64,000 nt of DNA from Neoceratodus forsteri (lineage: Eukaryota > Chordata > Ceratodontiformes > Ceratodontidae). Shown here piece after piece: positions 56,111 through 64,000 of the stretch. The stretch covers positions 430,484,501 to 430,548,500 of the forward strand of contig CM028129.1 in NCBI GenBank assembly GCA_016271365.2, in the 5' to 3' direction. The translations under genes and the position numbers were made by a program. Under the pieces are notes generated by a model. That model was not told the origin of the DNA, ran no database searches, and worked only from the letters and a program-made list of their open reading frames with translations. How positions within the stretch are numbered: position 1 is the stretch's first letter; every line of letters starts with the position of its first letter.

Positions 56111-57574
56111 TCTCATACATTATCTTGTATTTCAGACATCCCACTTTCTTTTCAGTGAAGTGGGAGGGGTGCATGGGGGCATTTCTTAGTTGGTGACAGG
56201 GTGAAATTACTGATCCTAAATGTGGACAATGACTGCATTAGTATCTGTAAGTTCAAATATAAAAAGAAAAGTACGTCCAGCTCAACCGACTAGTTGAAGG
56301 AATCTAAGTTATTGTGCTGTAGCTTTTGACATCAGTACTGCAGCTCAACAACGCATACTGATGCCACTCCTGCAGCACAACAACCTTATCATAGCATGGA
56401 TTTATCATGAACAATATTCACAAAATAGTATAATAAGTTTATGACAATGTCACATCATTTGTATATTTCTTTGTATTTGTCCATACCTCAGTTTATTTTT
56501 ATCATAGTAAATTACTTACACTGTTGAATACAATATACTTATGTGGTGTTGGACCCTTCTGTTCTTCCTCAACATCTAAAAAGAACAGTTAAAATAAAAG
56601 AGAAAGATTAAACACATTTTAAGTTCTAAAACACATTGCAAATAATGTCATTGTTATGTTTTATTTATTTTTAAATGTGTATTACAATAATATACTGATT
56701 ATCTAATATATGGGTACAGAAACAATCACAGGAATTAACACCAATGGATTAATATACTGTAATAAAATGCTTATGAAGTAAGTACCATTGCTTGGTTTTA
56801 TTTGACTATAGCATCACAAATAAAAGTAGATTAAGCAGTATGTTGAAAGCTGAAACTGTCCTGCACAGAAAATATAATATTTGTAAAGTGAAATAATGTA
56901 ACATATATAAGATAATGTATGGGTATCTTTACAGGACAACTGCATCCCTACATTTAGTGGTTTCTATTGAAACATGAAGTTCAGCAGCCAATGGTTGTAT
57001 GTGTATGGATGCATATATTATGTTTTACTACACATAGCATGCATGATAATTTTGCACAATCTACTTGTTTTCATTTCACGTGTGTTTTTTTGTTTGTTTT
57101 TGTGCTGGAGTGCACAGCAGTGTTGGTAAGTCTTTAAACAGTAATTCTGCCTCACATATAATCATGAATTAAACACTGTCAGCAAACACAGTAGGCCCCC
57201 TCACCCTATCTCGCCAACCAGTAACAACACAGGTTTAAAGAAAACTAACTATATTGTTTTGTATGAGGATGAATACCCTAAGAGTTTTAAAAATAAAGAA
57301 TATGCTCCATACTGGAAACAGTATTCTGTGTTACTCTCAAGTTATACATGTCAAAATATGAACCTCTTCTTTGCATGCTACATAAAGAGGGTTGCCCAAC
57401 TAGGAGCAGACCCCATTGTCCCAAGGCACGGACAAGTGGTGTGGAGAAAGTCAGGAGGCAGGGAGGGAGGAGAAAGGGAGGTATCACAAAGAAGGACCAC
57501 GAGGTCACCAAGGGGAGGACCCAGTGATGTCAAAGGGGTGGGCAAGGGCAGGGTGGGAACAGTGAGGTGGCATT
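56111..57574. other. mostly AT-rich; one exon-like segment, GC-rich end
   Basis: Apart from candidate exon A (56520-56575), nothing is recognised. A purine-rich stretch (57420-57560) precedes the truncated CR1-A and resembles no element I know. Confidence 0.35.
56520..56575 (-). CDS. candidate exon A (56 bp) of an unidentified minus-strand gene
   Basis: On the minus strand it is preceded by TTAACTGTTCTTTTTAG, a strong acceptor, and followed by GTAAGT (56519-56514), a consensus donor. One frame reads VEEEQKGPTPHKYIVFNS and ends on a codon boundary. Small exons with such strong signals in AT-rich introns are typical of vertebrate genes. The phases do not let it join exon B directly in this frame without another exon between. 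The protein is not recognised. Confidence 0.35.
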
Positions 57575-59250
57575 TTTGCTAAGTATTCACAAATGAAGAG
57601 GGAGGTACCTAAACCAAACAATAGACATACTCTGGATACAGGAGTTGATACCAGCCCATTTACAGAAAAAGGGTTCTAAAGAACTCTTAAAACTGAAATG
57701 GGCAAAGCAATGGGGCCTGATGGGATTCATCCCAGAATTCTAAATGAACTAAGGGTAGAACTAGTGAAACCACTGACTACCATCTTCAACAAATCATGGG
57801 AGGATGGGGTGGTACCTGAGGACTGGAGGAGGGCAGATGTGATTCCACTTCACAAAAGTGGGAGTAGGGCAGAAGGGAAACTACAGACCTGTTAGTTTAA
57901 CCTCAGTGATAGGGAAAATGATGCAGTCACTCTGAAGGAAAGAATTGTCAGTACCTAGAGGCCACAGGGCACAGGACCCAAGGCAGCATGGATTCACAGT
58001 GGGAAGGTCATGTCAGATGAATCTAATAGATTTCTTTGACTGGGTGACCAAATGAGTAGATCAGGGAGGGCTGTGGACATGGCCTACCTAGACTTTGGCA
58101 AGGCATTGGGCACAGTACCACACAAAGATTAATATACAAGTTAGCCAGCCTGGGAGTGGGTCTCAAGATGGTAGCCTGGGTAAAGAATTGGCTGGAGAAT
58201 AGGACACAGAGGGTAATAGTAAATGGAGTCCACTCGAAGAAAGGGGTTAACTAGTGGTGTACCGCAGGGTTCAGTACTAGGACTGGTCTTCTTCAATGTC
58301 TTTATAAGTGACATTGCAGAGGGACTGGAAGGAAAAGTATGTCTCTTTGCAGATGACACAAAGATCTGCAACAGAGTTGATACACAAGATGAAGTGGAAA
58401 GGATTAGAAGGTTGGAGGAATGGTCAAATGTATGGCAGCTTAGATTCAATGCTAAGAAGTGAAAAGTAATGCACCTGGGAAACAAAACCCAGGGAAAAAT
58501 ACACAATGGGGGTGAGATACTAACAACAACAAAAATGGAAAGGGACCTGGGGTAGTCATACTGTATCAGATGACCTAAAGGTGGGCAAGCAATGTGAGAG
58601 GGCAGTAAGGAGGGCTGGGGATACTGGGATGCATAGGGGAGGCATCACCAGTAGAAAACAGGAAGTTGTCATCTCTCTGTACAGACAGCTGGTGAGTCCC
58701 CATCTGGAGTACTGCATGCAGTTCTGGAGACCCAACTCCACAAAGACATAAACAGGATGGAGGCAGTCCAGAGGAGGGAACTAAAATGGTGCAGGGTCTG
58801 CACCGTAAGACATATGAAGAGAGACTTAAGGAGCTTAATATGTATAACCTCGAGGAAAGGCAGGAGAGGGGACATGATAGAAACTTTCAAGTACTTCAAG
58901 GGAATCAACAAAGTCCAAGAGGGTAGCATCTTTCAGAAAAGAGGTGTGCAAGAACAATGGGGCACAATTTGAAGATGGGGCAGCTCAGAGATAATGTAAA
59001 GAAGTGTTTTTCACAGAGAGGGTTGTGGATGCATGGAATGGCCTTCCAGAGGAGGTTGTGGAGTCAAAACAGTGGTGGAATTCAAGAATGTATGGGACAG
59101 TCATAAGGCAATTCTAGGGGTGGGGGTAGGAAGAAGTATGCTGTTGGTTAACTAGGATCTGCAGCTTATCCATTAGGTATGGAAATGGGCAGGCTGGGTG
59201 GGCAAGCGGTCCTTATCTGCCATCAAATTCTATGTTTCTATGTTTCTATT
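57575..59250 (+). mobile_element. CR1-A LINE, 3' half
   Basis: 5'-truncated near 57575. The reverse transcriptase shows MGPDGIHPRILNELRVELVK and DGVVPEDWRRADVIPLHKSG (57698-57895). [20 protein letters not shown] and [14 protein letters not shown] lie on 58223-58462. The C-terminus and 3' UTR run to CAAATTCTATGTTTCTATG at about 59246. Frameshifts and stops are present. Confidence 0.88.
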
Positions 59251-61213
59251 TCAGGAATGGCCCAGGGAGACAAGGGCGGGGCCTAATGGGCAGTCATAAG
59301 GGACTGCACAGCCAAAAGAGCTCACAAATTTGCTCCATGAGATTTTTGATCTGGATGCACATCAGTGTTGGCAAAAGTTGTTGTGAGCGATTGGGCCTTT
59401 GATAGTTAGGCACTGTGAGTTAAAAAAAAGGAAGAAGAAGAATTGTCTAGGGTTAATAATTTAAAGAGACTCTGTGGGGATAAAGAGGACTGCACAGCTG
59501 TGACACTTGGAAAAGTAAGAAGTCGGGAAGCCACAGCACACAAGGTAAGGGAAGTCCCTTTGATTAAGAGGTGCAGTGGCCAGAAAGAGCATGGGACTGA
59601 GAGCCTGAGATGGTGGTTTGTTGTTTGCTGTGGGGTGTAGAATGCTAAGTAGCCTGGAAATGTTGAAATAAATGGTTGGTTGTTTGTTGTTTGGTTTAAA
59701 TAGTTTGTTGTTTGCTGTGGGAGTAGAATGTTCAGTAGCCCGGGAACAGTTTAAATAATGTGAGCCTGGGGACTGGGAGGACTGTGGACTCCAAGAAAAG
59801 GTCATGGTTGAAGGAGGCAGGGTTTTAGTGGCATGTTTGCTTAGTAGAATAGACAGAGAAACAGGGTCTGTGCAAGGGTTTTCATAGCAGGTGTGTAAAC
59901 TGAGGCATGCTGTGGATAGCTCTCTCCTGTTAGCAAGGAGGGTCCTTACTGGTAGCGAGGGATGGAGGAACAGAGCGGTGAGCCATTTGGTGGACCCCAG
60001 ATATTTCATAGAAAACAGAGCAGCAGGCAGCTGTAAGAAGAGCGAGAGAGAGAGACGGGTTTGTTGGGGAGCGCAGGATGGTGAAGTCGATGGGGGGAAC
60101 AGAGGAGGCATCTGAAGAAAGCTTACCCACAATGAAGAGAAGTGAGGGGCTAATGCTGCAGGAGGCAAGGGGCAGCCAAGGGAGAAAGGAGAGCCACATG
60201 TGGGAGAAAAGTTGAATGGGACTGAGGCCCACCACACGGCATGGTGTCTGACGTCATCGCTATGGTGCAGGGCTCAAGAGAGACTGGCAGCGTTAATTCA
60301 TAGGGGACTAGCCAGAAGAAAGAGCAGAGCCCTGCACGCAAGATGCAGTGACTTTTAAGGGCTTTTGTGCAGAAATTCAGAAAAGCATGGGCCCAACAGG
60401 TGCCACATGCATGGCGGATCTGACGCCATCGCACGTGGGGGGAAGGGCTCAGAATGGGCAAGAGGCCCAAAGCCCAGGAGATCCATATGAGGTGGCAGCT
60501 GTTAAAAGGGGTTGGAATAGTGGTGAATTTTGGCATGATTGGAGCGATTTAAGGAGAATGGGCCCACTGGTGCACCATGTGGCAATGGTGTCTGACGCCA
60601 TCGCCATGCAGGAAAAGGGACGAATGGAGGGAGAGGCCTCTAAGGGACAGTAGGAGGTGCAGAGGCCATGCAGCCCCAGGAATAGTGAATTGTGGGGGAC
60701 TGAGGCACGGCAAGGGGATGAAGGAGTCAGCATCAGGCCCACCCACGGGATGATGGACTACCTTCACTGTGGGCATGGGGGCCCAAGAGGAGGTCACCAG
60801 GGGAAGTGGGCACACCCAACAGGGTGTATCAGAGAGCACGATAAGGGAAATGGGGAGCAGACCATGCATGGGGCAAGCGAGGGCAGGGGCAGCATCAGAA
60901 CACATGGCCTCCCCATTACAAGGGGGGGACATGGTGATGAGTAAAACAGGATCCTAACACACATCACAAGGGCAGCCCAGGGGACAGAGGCCCCTCTTAT
61001 GATGGCATGAAAGTATTTAGGACAACAGAGGGCTGGACCAGGAGGTGTGGGGGGACTTACTTACAAGGTTAGACACGGTCTTGAGGGGGGAGTTTGGACA
61101 GTATTCTAGGGCCTGGGTTAAGGAGCCGAGGACAAACCTGAAACCTGGTTGACAGGCCATTAAGGGAAATACTTTTTATGATTTTCTTGAAATAGATACC
61201 TTGGAACAGAAGT
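59251..61213 (+). other. non-coding 5' region, probably of the DIRS-like element
   Basis: GC-rich relative to its surroundings and without a recognisable protein. It contains a duplication at 59612-59790 (TTTGTTGTTTGCTGTGG, 89 bp apart) and a 172-bp tandem repeat at about 60230-60700. The long minus frame at 59461-60237 is Ser/Pro/Leu-rich and looks fortuitous. Its position directly upstream of a DIRS gag-like frame suggests a terminal repeat or leader, but the element's left end was not identified. Confidence 0.35.
60230..60700 (+). repeat. tandem repeat, 172-bp period, about three copies
   Basis: TCTGACG(T/C)CATCGC occurs at 60247, 60419 and 60591, exactly 172 bp apart each time. ATGGGCCCA/C-CTGGTGC-like blocks repeat with the same spacing in the last two units. 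Confidence 0.75.
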
Positions 61214-62210
61214 ATGGCACCAAAGAAGGTGAAGCCACAAAGAAGCTTGTTATCGCAGCGATGGACTGGTGACAAGGCAAACCATTTATTGGAGGTGGGA
61301 ACCAGATGGGGGAAGGGCACCAAGAGGAAAGGAAGCAGGGAAGGCATGAGAAGAATAAGAGGGTACCAAATATGCCTGGCACACCAGAGCCCAGCCCAGT
61401 GGTGCCAGGGCCGACGCCAGTAGCCCTCGGACCCTGCCCCGCAACGCTTCCCAGAGCCAAAGCCAGTATCTGTACTCGCGCCAGCACCAGTGCCTGAGCC
61501 TCCTACTCTGTGTTTCTGCCCCCAATGCCAGAGTTGGTACTACCACCACCACCGGTCCCGATGCCAGTACCAGGTCCCGCAGGAGTGCCCCAGCCGACAA
61601 AGAATATGTAGAGCAGATGTTGAACCATGGGGATAACGGGCTTGGGCAGCTGGAGAAGGCATTAGGGTGAAATCAAAGGGACTGAGTGGAGTGGGGGGCA
61701 CCAGGGGTTCTTACAATGGAAGGAAGGTTAGCACCAAATGCCGGCTCAGGGACATGTGCTTACAGCCATGAAAGAGAAGATATGGAAAGGAAAATATATG
61801 TCGACATTTTCTCCTTAGCGAATGTCGACAACATGGCTAAGTACAAAGAAAAAGACAGTTTTGAGAAGAAGAACATGGCAGCGGCAGTAGTGCTGTTAGG
61901 AAAAGGGGAAGAGGAAAAGTCCCAGAAAGGGAAAACCTGGGACAACTGGTCCATGGGTTTCACCTACTTCACTGCCATTATCATCGAAAGCGAGTTGAAC
62001 TTCACAATTTCCCTGACTTACTCACTCATCATAAGGAATGCGTATAAAAAGGGGGCCATAGTTGGCTTCAGTATGATGAGAAAATCAGGAAAAAAGATGG
62101 CAAACTTTGGGACGTGAAGTGGGATGCCAGGCAACTAGACTTGTGGCTCGAGATTTACACGGGCCAACTGACAGAGGCCAAGAGGATAAAAGGGGGGCTA
62201 TTAATTTAAG
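61214..62210 (+). pseudogene. DIRS-like ORF1 (gag-like) relic
   Basis: The ATG at 61214 opens MAPKKVKPQRSLLSQRW. A frameshift leads to a Pro-rich stretch (PGTPEPSPVVPGPTPVALGP, near 61371-61432). The conserved part follows on 61686-62117: VDIFSLANVDNMAKYKEKDS and WDNWSMGFTYFTAIIIESEL. KWDARQLDLWLEIYTGQL comes in another frame near 62118-62173, and a CxxC-type remnant (CSRCWG) near 62270. This layout matches the gag-like ORF of amphibian DIRS elements as I remember them. Several frame breaks. Confidence 0.65.
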
Positions 62211-62499
62211 TCTTGTTTAAGCCATAACAGGGCTTTCGCTCTTGGCCTAACTGCCAGTTCTGACACATATGTTCAAGGTGCTGGGGCACCATCCTGCAGC
62301 AAATTGTAAATACAGTTGGGAGAAAGGAACCAGCAGTCAGGACAACTCTATACCAGCAGCCCTTTTGGAACTATCAAGGTACCTTTAGGGAGGCAGCACT
62401 GGGGAGAGGAAATCAGGGACGGGGGAGAGGGCACACTTACCACACATGACACCAGGACAACTGAAAGCCCAGCGGGCACTGTCTTCTGGCTGGCCGCAT

Positions 62500-64000
62500 G
62501 CCCATCAAGGTAGAAGCCCTAGAAGGGTGGTTGAGGGAGTACCCAGACTGGGAAGCAGCAAGGAAATTGAGAATGGGTTTTGAGTGGGCTTTAGTCTACA
62601 TTTTAGGGTATTTAGGAAAAGGATGAGGTCAAAGACCCTCAAGTCCATACAGGAGAAGGAAGCAATATTAGCAGGAGGATGGAAGGGCCATTTCTCACCC
62701 CTGCCCATTTTGAGGATTTCTCCCTGGGCTAGTTCCTCAAGAAACAACAGGGTGAATACCGTTGATACATCACCTATCCTACCTGTCAGGACTTAGTTAA
62801 TGATTACATTGGGGAAGAAGACAGCAGGGTGACATACACCAGCCTGGAGGAGGCGGTGCAGCTAATCAGGTCTAAACAGAGCACCTGGTTAGCCTAGACA
62901 AACATCAAGCAGCATTCCGATTACTACCGGTCAGGCCAGCTGATTGGGATCTACTGGGATTTCAAGTAGGGGAGTGTATTATTTCGACAAGGCCATGCCC
63001 ATGGGGTGTTCCATAGCATGTGCTACATTTGAAATGTTCAGCACCTTGTTGCAGTGGGTGTCCCAAACAAGGTACGGGCATGAGATGGTAGTGCACTACC
63101 TTGGTGATTTCTTTCATTGGGGAAGGGCAAAGGAGACGGAGGGCATGCTAAAGGATTTTTAGGACTTATGTCAAGAATTGGGGTGCCACTAGCAGATGAT
63201 AAGACAGACGGGCCTAACCAGACAATAGAATTCCTAGGGCTGGAGCTGGACACAGTCCGGAAGTATTCAGGTCATCAGACAAGAAGGTCAAGAAATTACA
63301 GGAACTACTGGGGAAAGTTGGAGGTTGAAGGAGGGTGCAGCTCCAGCAAGCACAGCAGCTACTGGGGCATTTGAATTTTGCTTGCACGGCTATTGCTCCT
63401 GGACGGCTGTTCACATGACATTTAGCATGGGCAACCTGGGGGCCACACAGCCACACCATTGGGTGGACATCAATAAGAGGGGCGAGGGAGGATTTAGAAT
63501 ATGGGTGCATTTCCTCGCAGAGTACAATGGACAGACCTTCTGGCAGGAACAGTGGCTGTATAACACTGTTGTACAGCTGTACATGGATGTGGCAGGCAAA
63601 TCGGCATGGGAGGTTATCTTCAGGGAAAATGGTTTGCTGAACCATGGCCCAAAGAGTAGGTGAGGACCAGAGTGATGAGAGATATCACCTTTCTGAGATT
63701 TTTCCCATATGGGTAGCAATGGTAATCTGGGGTGTAGAACTCAAGAATAGGCAAGTCACATTTTGGAGTGATAACAGGGCAGTGGTAGCCATCTTGAACA
63801 AAAATGGTTGAAGTCAGACAGGGTTATAAGAGTGCTGAGAAGGATGGTATGGCTAGGGCTGACATTGAACATGTCATTTAGGGCCATGCACATTGATGGT
63901 GTAGACAATGTGATAGCTGATTGCCTCTCCTTGCAGATGGACAAATTTCAGATCCATTGCACCCGAGCAGAGGCTTGGCAGACCATCATCCCGGTGTACA
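62500..64000 (+). pseudogene. DIRS-like reverse transcriptase/RNase H, broken and cut by window end
   Basis: VEALEGWLREYPDWEAARKL near 62511-62570, then LIHHLSYL near 62772 and AAFRLLPVRPADWDLLGFQ (about 62908-62965). DKAMPMGCSIACATFEMFST follows at 62989-63048. The catalytic block reads HYLGDFFHWG at 63096-63126, where active copies have YLDD, so one catalytic Asp is replaced by Gly. EFLGLELDTV is near 63228-63258. RNase H-like blocks follow: MDVAGKSAWEVIF near 63583 and FWSDNRAVVAILN near 63763-63802. The methylase-like and tyrosine recombinase ORFs expected of DIRS elements would lie beyond the window. Stops and frameshifts are frequent. Confidence 0.8.

Noticed and set aside
59461..60237. 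258-codon minus frame, the longest in the window
   Set aside because: Ser/Pro/Leu-rich, no domain, and antisense to a G/A-rich leader of a DIRS-like element; it looks like a compositional artefact.
1..64000. CRISPR array, bacterial operon or integrated virus
   Set aside because: No direct-repeat/spacer pattern; all retroelement reverse transcriptases seen are LINE, PLE or DIRS types, and no retroviral gag-pol-env order or paired LTRs were found.

Overview
The window is repeat-dense vertebrate nuclear DNA with no intact protein-coding gene. It carries CR1-like and L2-like LINEs, a Penelope-like element (PLE), a DIRS-like retrotransposon, a PIF/Harbinger transposase, a MIR-like SINE and several foldback DNA elements. 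PLE, DIRS and Harbinger together are unusual in mammals and birds but common in amphibians, fish and some reptiles. The many copies of a CR1 3' end reading 'GACGGCAGATAAGGACC ... CCATCCAGTCTGCCC' look to me like a large amphibian genome, most likely a caecilian. That assignment is recognition from memory, not a search result.

Layout. 1-10.2 kb: foldback elements, a terminal-inverted-repeat element carrying a CR1 endonuclease fragment, a possible Myb/SANT-like last exon (+), a tRNA-Asn gene (-), and a decayed Harbinger transposase (-). 10.2-17 kb: two minus-strand CR1 elements, the second split by a 1-kb DNA transposon and by a MIR-like SINE. 17.5-18.1 kb: a GC-rich retroposed sequence with target-site duplications. 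18.4-38.7 kb: a nested stack. A minus-strand CR1-B is split by a plus-strand L2-like LINE. That LINE is split by a 5.7-kb insertion holding a plus-strand CR1-A and by a 4.3-kb PLE, and the PLE itself contains a CR1 tail. 39-40.4 kb: a decayed coding stretch. 40.4-43.8 kb: a near-complete minus-strand CR1-A with a GDSL-esterase ORF1 relic. 44-51.9 kb: a second L2-like LINE with 5' tandem monomers, interrupted by another CR1-B. 51.9-57.5 kb: possible host exons on the minus strand, a further LINE and a second, internally deleted PLE. 57.6-59.2 kb: a plus-strand CR1-A 3' half. 59.3-64 kb: the 5' part of a DIRS-like element, cut by the window end.

Almost every open frame is a decayed transposon ORF with frameshifts and stops. 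The most interesting signals are: the two-tier 5' tandem repeats of the L2-like LINEs; a palindrome just upstream of CR1 ORF2 seen in several copies; hammerhead-like motifs in the inverted ends of both PLEs; and three exon-like segments on the minus strand between 51.9 and 56.6 kb.
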